DNA of 64,000 nucleotides from Devosia sp. (GTDB taxonomy: Bacteria > Pseudomonadota > Alphaproteobacteria > Rhizobiales > Devosiaceae): positions 2,046,001 to 2,110,000 of the forward strand of contig NZ_CP075529.1 in NCBI RefSeq assembly GCF_025809055.1, in the 5' to 3' direction. This document shows positions 54,042 to 61,851 of the stretch, piece by piece. The position numbers were made by a program, and so were the translations under genes. Below the pieces are notes generated by a model. It saw only the letters and a list, made by a program, of their open reading frames with translations, was not told the DNA's origin and ran no database searches. Position 1 is the stretch's first letter; every line of letters begins with the position of its first letter.

Positions 54042-54353
54042 TCACCCCCGATAGACGTCCCATTTCCATAACCGCCTGACCCCATTCGGTCGCCTGAGGC
54101 GCAAGGCCCCGATATCGAAGCGGGTCGGGATGTGGAAGCGAACGGACATATATCCCGAGCACTTGCAGCGGCCGCATCGGGACGGTGGCTCATAGACCAT
54201 CATGTCCGGCCCCCAGATATCCACCACGTCCGTCGCCAGGAACGCGGTCTCGTTTCGGCAGGCGCGGCAGGTGTAGATGATCACCCTGCCCTCTTCGGCA
54301 GCGTGTTTCAGGCGATAGGCTTCAATCCGCCGGCGGCTCGGCGTCATGCTCAT
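54042..54353 (-). CDS. zinc-ribbon-like small protein next to mom
   Basis: A roughly 103-residue protein with two Cys pairs, YTCRACRNE and SRCGRCKCSG, that could bind one zinc in a ribbon. The rest is basic (RRLWKWDVYRG C-terminus). It lies just downstream of the Mom-type gene. In phage Mu a small zinc protein (Com) controls Mom translation; whether this is a counterpart is only a guess, as Com is encoded upstream of mom. A longer start at 54380 is possible. Confidence 0.68.
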   Translation of the reverse strand: MSMTPSRRRIEAYRLKHAAEEGRVIIYTCRACRNETAFLATDVVDIWGPDMMVYEPPSRCGRCKCSGYMSVRFHIPTRFDIGALRLRRPNGVRRLWKWDVYRG

Positions 54354-54430
54354 GGGTGACCTCGCGGTGTGCAAGGTCACGACTCATACTATGAGAACAA
54401 ACGCGGAACAAGTGGAGCGACCCCGAGGGT

Positions 54431-55195
54431 TTACACCTCGCTGCCGGGCGGGGAGCCCGGTTGTCTCTCTAGACGGGTCGCATGATCGGGCTTGGGGAAC
54501 GGCTGCTCCCGCAAGGTGCAGCGCCTGGCGAACCGAGGCTGCATGAACCGCAAATAGCGAAACTGACGCAGCACCAGTTGCTTAGCCCGGTGCCGATTGT
54601 CAATGAGGTGCCGCGCTTTGACCGATTGCCGCCGGCTGGTGTCGGTCATGATGATGTTGTGGAACACCTCGCCATCCAGTTCCCAAAAGGTTGAAACGTG
54701 CTCGCCGTAGAACTTGAAGCCGGCGGCCTGATAAACGGTGCCGAACAGTCCGCACCGCTCATCCGCAAAGGATTGCAGCCATCGCACCCGGGGATAGGCC
54801 CGGCGGATGAACTTGACGGCATAGCCAATGGCCCGGCTCTCGCTGTTTCGTGGGGCGCGATCGTCCAGCCACATGCGATTGAGTTCAAGGTAATCGCGAT
54901 TACCGGTCCCGGGCACGATGGTGGCGCCCGAGGCCGGGTTCATCGCATAGCCAAACTGGAGAACACCCATAAGTTCGCCCTCGATGACCAGCCCGAGATG
55001 CACGTAGCTGGTATTGACGATCTTGTGGCTGTAGTGCTCCCGCGTGATGATCTCGTTGGCAAGGTCGCGTTCGATCTCGCGAACATCGAACACATCCGTT
55101 CCAAAACCGGTGACACCCGGCGCGCCGATGAGCACCGATTGCCCGGACAGCAAATAGCCCGGCGACTTGGCGCCAGGCGTCGATTCATAAGTCAT
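54431..55195 (-). CDS. mom: Mom-family adenine DNA-modification protein
   Basis: A 254-residue protein that matches phage Mu Mom in pattern: EIITREHYSHK, GVLQFGYAMNPAS, YLELNRMWLDDRAPRNSESRAIGYAVKFIRRAYP (in parts) and VRWLQSFADERCG. Mom is a GNAT-like enzyme that converts adenine in DNA to N6-carbamoylmethyladenine and so protects phage DNA from restriction. The C-terminal 60 residues (RQSVKARHLIDNRHRAKQL...) are basic and could grip DNA. The ATG at 55195 is preferred; an in-frame start lies 5 codons upstream. It is the last gene of the late operon read towards the left. Confidence 0.85.
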   Translation of the reverse strand: MTYESTPGAKSPGYLLSGQSVLIGAPGVTGFGTDVFDVREIERDLANEIITREHYSHKIVNTSYVHLGLVIEGELMGVLQFGYAMNPASGATIVPGTGNRDYLELNRMWLDDRAPRNSESRAIGYAVKFIRRAYPRVRWLQSFADERCGLFGTVYQAAGFKFYGEHVSTFWELDGEVFHNIIMTDTSRRQSVKARHLIDNRHRAKQLVLRQFRYLRFMQPRFARRCTLREQPFPKPDHATRLERQPGSPPGSEV

Positions 55196-55324
55196 TGAGA
55201 GGTTCACCATACAACCGGCGAGCCCGAAAGGGCGCAGGGCCGGTGTTACGGTGACGTGTATCGGGCCGGGTGAACGTTTGCCGACAGGACCCCGGCGAGG
55301 TGACGCGCAAGCGCGCCTCCCCTG

Positions 55325-55660
55325 CTATCCCCGCTTCAGATCGCGCATCTTGTCGCTCAAGGCGCGCACCTCGCGGCGCAGTTCTTCGATTTCGTCGGTC
55401 GTGCCGCGCAGCACGATGTTCAGCCTGTCGCCGATCTTGTTGTGCTCGACCACAGTCTGGTTGAGACCCTCGATGGCCGATGCCACCTGGTGAATGGAGG
55501 CCGGATCGATCGTGAGCGCGGCGATTTCCGCCTTGCCGCCCCCGGCCCTGCGATTGTTGACTACGGCCACCCCGACCGCGCTGGCGGCCGTCACCAGCCC
55601 GGCCAGAACGCCGATGATCGCCACCTGCGTCGGCGCCTCTAGTGCGAAAAACCAGTCCAC
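55325..55660 (-). CDS. small phage membrane protein with coiled coil
   Basis: A 111-residue protein with one N-terminal span (about 11-34, TQVAIIGVLAGLVTAASAVGVAVV) and a C-terminal helical, probably coiled-coil region (residues 65-110, DEIEELRREVRALSDKMRDLKR). GTG start with AGGAG 7 bases before. It overlaps the upstream membrane-protein gene by 22 bases. Position in the lysis region and topology suggest a holin- or spanin-associated role, but the function is unknown. Confidence 0.68.
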   Translation of the reverse strand: MDWFFALEAPTQVAIIGVLAGLVTAASAVGVAVVNNRRAGGGKAEIAALTIDPASIHQVASAIEGLNQTVVEHNKIGDRLNIVLRGTTDEIEELRREVRALSDKMRDLKRG

Positions 55661-56088
55661 GGCCGGCTCCTGATGGCTTGATAGGTATCGGCACCGGCCC
55701 GGCCGGCATTGAACACGTCGCCCGCCATCAAGACGAGGGCCAGCAGCATGGCCATGGGCGGGCCGTGCTGGTTGGTCGCCATCGCATATCCAGCTGCGAT
55801 CGAGGAAAAGAGGCCTACGCCCATGACGGCCACGACACACCGAATCGGGGCCGATATGGCCGGCTGGTGTCCATTGAGCACCAGGGCGCCAATGCGCGCC
55901 GCCCCGAGCACAAGGCTGGCCCCAACCCAGACACCCACCGGCGCGATGGCTGAAAACCCGGAAAGCCCAGCCCGTTGAAAGGCGGTCGGCCAGATGACGA
56001 GATAGAGCCCGATCAGCACCATGGCGAGGCCTCCCAGCCATTCGGCGATGCGGAGCGGGATTTTCTCGCGAAAGCGCAGGAGGATCAT
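55639..56088 (-). CDS. phage integral membrane protein (holin-like)
   Basis: A 149-residue protein with about four hydrophobic spans (IAEWLGGLAMVLIGLYLVIW; ISAIAPVGVWVGASLVLG; CVVAVMGVGLFSSIAAGY; AMLLALVLMAG). It lies between the spanin-like genes and the coiled-coil gene. A class I-type holin is a reasonable guess from location and topology; larger than most holins, so other membrane functions are possible. Its ATG overlaps the lipoprotein gene by 4 bases. Confidence 0.66.
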   Translation of the reverse strand: MILLRFREKIPLRIAEWLGGLAMVLIGLYLVIWPTAFQRAGLSGFSAIAPVGVWVGASLVLGAARIGALVLNGHQPAISAPIRCVVAVMGVGLFSSIAAGYAMATNQHGPPMAMLLALVLMAGDVFNAGRAGADTYQAIRSRPWTGFSH

Positions 56089-56321
56089 GACGGCCGCCCG
56101 CAGCGGTCGAGCGCGTCATAGTGCTGGCTGAGGTCGATGACCCATTCGGCCGTGTCCGGATCGGCCCGCGCCGCATCCTCGAGCGCGTCGAGCGCCTGCC
56201 CGGTTGGTGCCGGCAGGTCAGGACAGACGCCGGTCAGTTTTACGGGTGCCTGCACGGTCGCGCAGCCGGCCAAGAGCAGTGTCGAGATCGCGGCCGTCAG
56301 AAGTGATTTGATCATAGTCAT
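56085..56321 (-). CDS. phage lipoprotein, Rz1-like outer spanin candidate
   Basis: A 78-residue protein with a signal peptide and lipobox (LLTAAISTLLLAGCATV) and a short mature part (VCPDLPAPTGQALDALEDAAR) with cysteines. Its first third overlaps, in another frame, the end of the gene at 56218-56451. This nested-lipoprotein layout is that of Rz/Rz1 spanin pairs. Proline content is modest. ATG at 56321 or 56315. The outer-spanin role is inferred. Confidence 0.6.
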   Translation of the reverse strand: MTMIKSLLTAAISTLLLAGCATVQAPVKLTGVCPDLPAPTGQALDALEDAARADPDTAEWVIDLSQHYDALDRCGRPS

Positions 56322-56451
56322 CGCGCGCCGCTTCGGCGGCCTCCCTTGCTTCGGTGCGGATGTCCTCGCGGCCCAGTTCGCGCTGGCGGCCGGTCCACCA
56401 GTCGATGAGCGCGGCAATCAACCGCGCCCACCAGGGCTCCCGGGCGCTCAT
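56218..56451 (-). CDS. Rz-like candidate inner spanin overlapping the lipoprotein gene
   Basis: A 77-residue protein: a short Trp-rich hydrophobic N-terminus (PWWARLIAALIDWWTG) and a charged, helical C-terminus (REDIRTEAREAAEAARDDYDQITSD) like a coiled coil. It overlaps the lipoprotein gene by about 104 bases in a different frame and begins in the 4-base overlap with the upstream gene. The span is weak for an inner spanin, so the assignment is tentative. Confidence 0.55.
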   Translation of the reverse strand: MSAREPWWARLIAALIDWWTGRQRELGREDIRTEAREAAEAARDDYDQITSDGRDLDTALGRLRDRAGTRKTDRRLS

Positions 56452-56981
56452 GCGGCGCCGGGCTTGAGGATGGCATTGCGGGCCAGCGGATCGGTCAGGT
56501 CCTGGGCCGTGATGCGCCAGGGCAACCGCGCCTCGATCTTCTCGATGATCCCAGCCTCGCCGCCCATCCAGGCGATGAGCTTTGCCGGGCCGTGTTCGAC
56601 GGCATAGCGCAGGGCATCGGCAAGGATCTGGTGCCGCAGGTCAAAGGTCAGTTCCTTGCCCTCAAGCGCCCCGGCCGCGACATTCACGCCGTGGCCGATG
56701 GCCCGGGCGAGCAACTGCTCGACCTGCTTGATCATCTGGTCGGTGATATAGGCCCGCAGCGTGGCCGGCACGAAGGACAGGGCCCAGGTCAGCAGCGCCC
56801 CGATGGCCGTGGCCAGAACGGTGCCGAGCAGCGTCAGGATGTCCCCAAGCCAGTCGCCCCAGGGCAGAGAAACCGTGGTGCCGTCCTGGGCAAAGGCCGA
56901 AACTGGCGCCAGGGCCACGATCAGGCTGGGCAGGCCGAGAAAAAGGGCGGCAAAGATCGCCGCCTGCTTGAGCAGTCGCAT
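56448..56981 (-). CDS. phage membrane protein of the lysis region
   Basis: A 177-residue protein with a signal peptide or first span (MRLLKQAAIFAALFLGLPSLIVALAPVSAFA) and a second span (about 50-72, ILTLLGTVLATAIGALLTWALSFV). The C-terminal half is helical (DQMIKQVEQLLARAIGHGVNV, DLRHQILADALRYAVEHG). It lies between the endolysin and the spanin-like genes. A role in lysis timing is likely from position only; I do not recognise a family. Confidence 0.66.
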   Translation of the reverse strand: MRLLKQAAIFAALFLGLPSLIVALAPVSAFAQDGTTVSLPWGDWLGDILTLLGTVLATAIGALLTWALSFVPATLRAYITDQMIKQVEQLLARAIGHGVNVAAGALEGKELTFDLRHQILADALRYAVEHGPAKLIAWMGGEAGIIEKIEARLPWRITAQDLTDPLARNAILKPGAA

Positions 56982-57016
56982 GGGTAGTCTCCTGTGATGT
57001 TGAGGGGTGGGTAGGC

Positions 57017-57784
57017 TTAGGCGGCGAGACGGCTGAGCGGATCGGTCGTCACGGTGAAGCAGGGGCAGGCCTTGGCGGCATATTCATTATGGCCGCTGAT
57101 CTTGCGGATGCCCTTGTGCAGGCCGGTCAGGCGATTGCGCAGGTAAAGCAGCGAGGCCACCTGTTGCGGGGTGCGCGTATCCTTGGCGGTCTTGCCGTCC
57201 GCCGAGAGCCCGCCGACATAGCAGATGCCGATCGTGCCGGTATTGTGCCCGGCACAATGCGCCCCCACCTGCCCGACCGGGCGGCCGGACATGATGCGGC
57301 CGTCGCGATAGACGACATAGTGATAGCCGATATCCGACCAGCCGCGCTGCTTGTGCCAGGCACGGATATCGGCAACGGTAAAATCCTTGCCCTCCGGCGT
57401 TGCCGCGCAATGGACGATGATTTCCGAAATCGGCCGGGCCGTCGTCAGTAGCTGCAGGCTGTCGTCATTCGGCGGCAGATAGGCTGATCCGTCCGGTGGC
57501 GGGCTGCCAGTGATAACCGGCCCCGCCATGGCCGACTTGTCCGGCTCGGCCCGGCCGGGCTTGATCGGCGCCGCCTCCGCCTTGAGGGCGGTTATGGTCT
57601 GCCGGCCGGCAATACCGTCCATGACCAGTCCAAGCCGCTGCTGGGCGGCCAGAACTGCCTTTTCGGTGGCCGGGCCAAAGTCACCGTCGACCTTTAGAGC
57701 CAGTCCGTCGACAGCCCGGTTGATGAGAATTTGCAGGTCCCGCACGGCAGCACCGCGCGATCCCCGCTTGAGCAGCGTGGTCAT
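57017..57784 (-). CDS. phage endolysin: peptidoglycan-binding domain plus N-acetylmuramoyl-L-alanine amidase
   Basis: A 255-residue cell-wall hydrolase. The N-terminal PG_binding_1 domain (about 6-68, AVRDLQILINRAVDGLALKVDGDFGPAT, in parts) is joined by a proline-rich linker to an Amidase_2 domain from about 115 (SEIIVHCAATPEGKDF, GYHYVVYRDGRI, HNTGTIGICYVGG, SGHNEYAAKACPCF). Zinc ligands are His in IVHCAA and His and Cys in GHNEYAAKACP, as in T7 lysozyme. It cleaves the amide bond between muramic acid and the stem peptide. A terminator hairpin lies just upstream at 57816. Confidence 0.93.
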   Translation of the reverse strand: MTTLLKRGSRGAAVRDLQILINRAVDGLALKVDGDFGPATEKAVLAAQQRLGLVMDGIAGRQTITALKAEAAPIKPGRAEPDKSAMAGPVITGSPPPDGSAYLPPNDDSLQLLTTARPISEIIVHCAATPEGKDFTVADIRAWHKQRGWSDIGYHYVVYRDGRIMSGRPVGQVGAHCAGHNTGTIGICYVGGLSADGKTAKDTRTPQQVASLLYLRNRLTGLHKGIRKISGHNEYAAKACPCFTVTTDPLSRLAA

Positions 57785-57815
57785 TGGGATTTCTCCTGAT
57801 GTTGGACAAAGAAAA

Positions 57816-57833
57816 ACCCCGCCGAAGCGGGGT
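57816..57833 (-). terminator. intrinsic terminator between tail and lysis genes
   Basis: ACCCCGC-CGAA-GCGGGGT forms a 7-bp stem with a four-base loop; on the minus strand it is followed by TTTTT. It would end transcripts that come from the tail genes and cross the moron-like gene antisense, so the endolysin gene may need its own promoter or read-through. Confidence 0.8.
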
Positions 57834-57836
57834 GGA

Positions 57837-57866
57837 TTGACTCATCGCGTTTCAATCACGCCAATA
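57837..57866 (+). promoter_or_regulatory. possible promoter of the outer-membrane barrel gene
   Basis: TTGACT at 57837-57842 and CCAATA at 57861-57866 with an 18-base spacer resemble a sigma-70 promoter (strong -35, weak -10). It lies 18 bases before the start codon and just after the terminator, as expected for a moron with independent expression. Confidence 0.45.
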
Positions 57867-57883
57867 GTGCGGGGAGATTGAGA

Positions 57884-58477
57884 ATGAAATTTACCGCGTG
57901 CACTCTATTTGCGGCTTTAGGACTGACTTTCCCTGCAGTCGCAAGCGACTGGGACACATGGTCTGTCGGCATCGTCGGTGGGTATGTTCTACAGCAACAA
58001 CGCGACATTCTTGGCAATGGGGTCGACCTTGACGGCGCGTACGTTGGCGTCCGCGTTGGCAAGTGGTTCGTCCAAGATGGGTTCGTTCGGGGAGCGGATG
58101 CCATCGCTGCTATTGGCGGCGCATACCGGCAATATACTGACGGCTCGTTGAGCGGAGTTAGAAAAGATCTGGCTTCGCTTGCGGTACGGGGAAAGATCGG
58201 CACGCTGATGGGTAACGGATTGGCATACGCCGCTATCGGACCAAAAGTGGTCGCGTCTCATAGCAAGTTTACTTGGGATAGTCCGCCGTACTTTGTTTCA
58301 AGCGATCGAGTTCTTGGGGCAACCTGGGCCACGGCTGCCGTAGGCATTGAATACAAGGTCTCTCCAAACTTCGGACTGGTGGGCGAAATCGAGATTTCCA
58401 CCCGACTTTTTACCCCGGCGGATGTCTCCCTTACAAGTTATGCCGCAACAGCCGGCCTGAACTGGTACCTCGACTAG
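57884..58477 (+). CDS. outer-membrane beta-barrel protein (moron candidate)
   Basis: A 197-residue exported protein: signal peptide (MKFTACTLFAALGLTFPAVA), then alternating strands typical of a small OmpA/Opa-type barrel (WSVGIVGGYVLQQQ, GAYVGVRVGKWF, AYAAIGPKVVAS, TAAVGIEYKVSPNFGLVGEIEIS, in parts) ending in a strand with a terminal aromatic (GLNWYLD). The start follows GGGGAG. Its strand is opposite to all late phage genes around it, its GC is lower, and it has its own promoter-like sequence, so it looks like a lysogeny-expressed surface gene. It might block superinfection or alter the envelope; this is speculative. Confidence 0.78.
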   Translation: MKFTACTLFAALGLTFPAVASDWDTWSVGIVGGYVLQQQRDILGNGVDLDGAYVGVRVGKWFVQDGFVRGADAIAAIGGAYRQYTDGSLSGVRKDLASLAVRGKIGTLMGNGLAYAAIGPKVVASHSKFTWDSPPYFVSSDRVLGATWATAAVGIEYKVSPNFGLVGEIEISTRLFTPADVSLTSYAATAGLNWYLD

Positions 58478-58914
58478 TCAACCGCCACGCCCTCCCAAAG
58501 TTCATCCACCGCCACATCCGCCGGCAGCGGGTCCATGGCCTCGATCGCGTTCGACTTGGCCCGCAGCCGCTCGATCTCTGCCCAGGCCACCAGGGCCGCG
58601 CTTTGGCGTGCCTGGAGCGCTTCGGGCCAGCCGGCTGGGTCGGCGCCGTATTGCATTGTCGCTGCCTGGCCTGCCGCCAGGGTGTTGCGCTGTTGATCCT
58701 CTGACATGACGAGGAGGATGCGCCGGCGGCACTCTGCCTTGATGCCGGCGATCTGTTGAGGCCGCTCGATGGCCGCAATGGCGGCGTCTAGGTCCAGGCT
58801 GGCAACGGCGACGATTGACCCGTCAGGCAGTTCAACCTGGTCGTCACCAATGAGCGTGGCGCCCGGTCCACAGACCGCAAAAACGGCGCGCGACAGGCAG
58901 GCGATATTGGTCAT
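58474..58914 (-). CDS. phage protein, possible tail-fibre assembly factor
   Basis: A 146-residue protein (start MTNIACLSRAVFAV) with a beta-strand N-terminal part ending in VELPDGSIVAVASLD and a helical C-terminal part rich in Ala and Glu (ALVAWAEIERLRAKSNAIEAM). It overlaps the fibre gene upstream by 4 bases. Small genes just after a fibre gene often encode assembly chaperones, the reason for the guess. I do not recognise it more firmly. Confidence 0.62.
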   Translation of the reverse strand: MTNIACLSRAVFAVCGPGATLIGDDQVELPDGSIVAVASLDLDAAIAAIERPQQIAGIKAECRRRILLVMSEDQQRNTLAAGQAATMQYGADPAGWPEALQARQSAALVAWAEIERLRAKSNAIEAMDPLPADVAVDELWEGVAVD

Positions 58915-60197
58915 GGCGTAATCTCCGTTAAGACCCACGAGCAGCCTTTGAGGCCGAACGTCGCATCGAAGCCGCTCGTGGCGTCGTCGCTGGGATCGAG
59001 CCATGGGCGAATGACCCAATTGCCGGAGGCGTTCTTCTGGCTGGCCGACAGCTCCCCAATGATCGGGAGCTGGCCGATCAACACCTCGCCTGATTGAATT
59101 CCGTTGGTCGAACCCAGATTGGAACCCGTCACGCCATCGAAGACGACATAGGTGCCGGCGCTATTCTGGTAGCTGAAAGTCAGGACACCGCTGGCGTCAT
59201 TGTCGGTCCCGTTCTGTGTGACCTCATATCGGGCATAGGCCGAAATCAGCAGGATCGAATTCGGAACGGTCGGCGTCACCGTAATGGTTGGGCCTATGGC
59301 GGCCCCTGGCGCGGAACCGGGGGTCCATGACCGCGTGTAGGTCGTGTTGTTTTCGCCCCTGACGATCTTGTGGGTGAAGCCTGGTCGGGTGCTGATCTGG
59401 ACTTCTGCCCACGCCGTAAACGCGCCCCCACCACCGGAAGAGTCGTCGACGCGAACCATCAACGGAATGCTGTTGGACAGCGAGACATATTGGGTTCGCT
59501 GTCCGTTTGAAGTGAGCTGCAGGCCCACGGCATCGTATGACGGCGTGCCTGGGATTACCGGCGCCCCTATTGCCGAGTCGGAGAACGCAAAGAACTGCGT
59601 CCCTTGAAGGGTGTCGAGGTCCGCCGCCGTTGGGCCATGGCCACCCAGCCCAAAGGCGCCGACAATTAGGCCTCGGCCTGAAGTGGTGTCGAGCTCATTG
59701 GCCTGCTTCTGCGCGACATCGAGCGTTGTGCGCATGGCCGCGAAATTGGCGTCGTCGAGCAGCGCAAGCACATTCGCCGAAAAGCCTGTCGCAAGGGCCG
59801 AACGGGCCGAGGCCGGAAAGTCGGTCAATGCCAGGGTGCCGGCGCCATTGCCATAGGGCAGCTTGTTTGCCGCTAGGCTCAGCCCGGTCAGCGCCAGGAC
59901 ATTGCCATTGCCCAACTGGTTGAGCAGCTGCACCAGCTTGTCCGAAAACACCCCTTCCTCGTTGCGCGCCAGGTAGTTGAAGGCCTTGTTGGACGCGGTT
60001 GCGCCCTGCCAGGCCGAAACACCCACGGCGGCGGTGTCGCTGGTCGGGTCCGATGCCAGTTGCATCTGGCCGACGCCTGGAATGGAGATGACCGAACCGG
60101 CCTTGTAGCCCTTGAACAGCGTGCCGGTGCCGGTGATGGCGGCCGAGCCGTTGGTGAAGGTCACGGTGCCGGCATTGTTGGCGGCAAAGATGCTCAT
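58911..60197 (-). CDS. phage tail-fibre-like protein
   Basis: A 428-residue structural protein. The N-terminal repeat MSIFAANNAGTVTFTNGSAAITGTGTLFKGYKAGSVISIPG (in parts) is a beta-rich attachment segment common at the start of tail fibres; a helical linker (NEEGVFSDKLVQLLNQLGNGN) and a long beta-rich C-terminus (DSSGGGGAFTAWAEVQ; SAYARYEVTQNGTDNDASGV; WVIRPWLDPSDDAT) follow. It probably forms a fibre that contacts the host. The ATG at 60197 overlaps the preceding gene by 4 bases. Confidence 0.78.
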   Translation of the reverse strand: MSIFAANNAGTVTFTNGSAAITGTGTLFKGYKAGSVISIPGVGQMQLASDPTSDTAAVGVSAWQGATASNKAFNYLARNEEGVFSDKLVQLLNQLGNGNVLALTGLSLAANKLPYGNGAGTLALTDFPASARSALATGFSANVLALLDDANFAAMRTTLDVAQKQANELDTTSGRGLIVGAFGLGGHGPTAADLDTLQGTQFFAFSDSAIGAPVIPGTPSYDAVGLQLTSNGQRTQYVSLSNSIPLMVRVDDSSGGGGAFTAWAEVQISTRPGFTHKIVRGENNTTYTRSWTPGSAPGAAIGPTITVTPTVPNSILLISAYARYEVTQNGTDNDASGVLTFSYQNSAGTYVVFDGVTGSNLGSTNGIQSGEVLIGQLPIIGELSASQKNASGNWVIRPWLDPSDDATSGFDATFGLKGCSWVLTEITP

Positions 60198-61006
60198 GCA
60201 TGTCTCCCGAAGCGGCCGACGACTTCGACGGCATAGGTGGCTGAATAGTCGGTGGGGTCGCTGTAAGTGGGCGGGTCGGTGCCGTCCCACTTGTGGCGCT
60301 GGTATTGCGGCGCGCCCGGACCAACCAGAATTCCGGTTGTTCCGCTGCTGACCTTCCGCCCCGGTGAAGACGTCGGAAACCACACCGGTTGCGCTGTCGA
60401 CCCCGACCCGCCATAGCGGTTCTGCCCGCCTTTGCTGTCGGCAAGCGACTGAGGGTTGCTGTCGCCCCAGCTTCTGAACCCGCCGCATTGCCCGGACACC
60501 GACTGATCCAGCCGCGCAACCAGATTGCCGCCGGTGATGTAAATCGACAGGCCCCGAGAAAAGCCGGTGGCCGCCTCGAGCTCCATCGAACCGCCGGCCG
60601 GCACCCAGAGATTGGCGAAAGGCGCGGCCGACAGGGTCTGGCCCAGCCAGGAATGCGATGGCCCGCTGCTGCGGTTGACCCGCACCCGGCCGAAGAACAG
60701 GTTGGCGCCACTTGGTGCGGCAGTCAGGGTGATCGTATCGACCCACTCCTGCGGCCGCGCGCCTACAGCTGCAATGCCGGTCGTGCCCCACAAGTACCGC
60801 TGATCCTCGGGGGCGAGGGAATTGAAGTCGCACTCCCAATCCCACAAATCGATCCGGCCCTTCGGAACATCGGGAAACGCCGCGTTGAAACTGTAGCTTT
60901 CCTCGCTGGGCAGGAAGCCTAGCATCGCGCCGGCGCTTATCATCGCATTGCGGCCGTCATCCCAAACCCGCATCTCGCCGCCGCCGATTTGGTAGCCCTT
61001 GCTCAT
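60194..61006 (-). CDS. phage tail protein of unknown role
   Basis: A 270-residue beta-rich protein with aromatic-rich segments (DLWDWECDFNSLAPEDQRYLWG; HKWDGTDPPTYSDPTDYS). It overlaps both neighbours by 4 bases and so belongs to the tail module between the host-specificity protein and the fibre. Sequence gives no family I can name; a distal tail or fibre adaptor is likely. Confidence 0.66.
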   Translation of the reverse strand: MSKGYQIGGGEMRVWDDGRNAMISAGAMLGFLPSEESYSFNAAFPDVPKGRIDLWDWECDFNSLAPEDQRYLWGTTGIAAVGARPQEWVDTITLTAAPSGANLFFGRVRVNRSSGPSHSWLGQTLSAAPFANLWVPAGGSMELEAATGFSRGLSIYITGGNLVARLDQSVSGQCGGFRSWGDSNPQSLADSKGGQNRYGGSGSTAQPVWFPTSSPGRKVSSGTTGILVGPGAPQYQRHKWDGTDPPTYSDPTDYSATYAVEVVGRFGRHA

Positions 61007-61851
61007 GGCACTTTCACCAGAACCGAGGACGAGCCGGCAAACGACCCGGCATAGGCCATGGAGGGGCCATAGGGCGCATCATTGGGCTCGCTGGACATGC
61101 GCACCTTCATGGCAAAACTGGCCGGCACGATCTCGAAAACGGACCCGTCAGGATCGACATAGCGGATAGTGCCATTGTCCCAGTCGATGGTCCGGCCCTT
61201 GGCAAAGCCAAAGGGGGTGCCGCCAGGTACGACCTGCAGGTAACGCCTGTCTGATCGAAACCTGCCGCGCGCGAGGGTCAAAATCCCAGTCACCGGGTCC
61301 CAGTGCCGGAGCACAATGCCGGACGGCGCACGCGGCTCGCGGAACACGATCACGGTATAGGTTCTGCTCGCTGCAGCCATGCTGTTGGAAGTGCGGACCG
61401 CCCATTCGCGCAGGCGGATCACGCTGCTGGTGGCGTTGGCCGCGACCTTGCGGGTGCGGCCGTCCGACAGCACCTGGACAGGTCGGCCGGGATAAATGAC
61501 GTCGCCGTCATAGATCACCATGAAGTCCGGAACGTAACCCAGCCCATGGGTGAGCAGGTCGTGGTTGGTGACGGTGGCGGGGAACTGGAGCACGCCATTG
61601 AGCCCGACTTCGCCACCCGGTCCGGATCCGGCCGCGACCGAGGCATGGCTGATCGTGACATTGGTCGGGCCGTGACTGACCTCCATGTAGTCGAGGTCGG
61701 AGTGATACTTGATCTTGTCGAGATGCGCCGCCGGGTTGATGAACGGGGCATTGCGCGATGCATAGGGGTCGTCGGCCGCGCCACCTGTTCCATTTTCATA
61801 GAACAGGGCGGCTTTCTGCAGTACGGGATGCTCCCACCAAACCAGACCCAT
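61003..61851 (-). CDS. phage tail protein downstream of the gpJ-like gene
   Basis: A 282-residue protein with segments LQFPATVTNHDLLTHGLGYVPDFMVIYDGDVIYPG (in parts), SDGRTRKVAANATSSVIRLREWAVRTSNS and RYVDPDGSVFEIVPASFAMKVRM. It overlaps the gpJ-like gene by one base and the next gene by 4 bases. It is probably part of the tail tip or a fibre connector; unrecognised otherwise. Confidence 0.66.
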   Translation of the reverse strand: MGLVWWEHPVLQKAALFYENGTGGAADDPYASRNAPFINPAAHLDKIKYHSDLDYMEVSHGPTNVTISHASVAAGSGPGGEVGLNGVLQFPATVTNHDLLTHGLGYVPDFMVIYDGDVIYPGRPVQVLSDGRTRKVAANATSSVIRLREWAVRTSNSMAAASRTYTVIVFREPRAPSGIVLRHWDPVTGILTLARGRFRSDRRYLQVVPGGTPFGFAKGRTIDWDNGTIRYVDPDGSVFEIVPASFAMKVRMSSEPNDAPYGPSMAYAGSFAGSSSVLVKVP

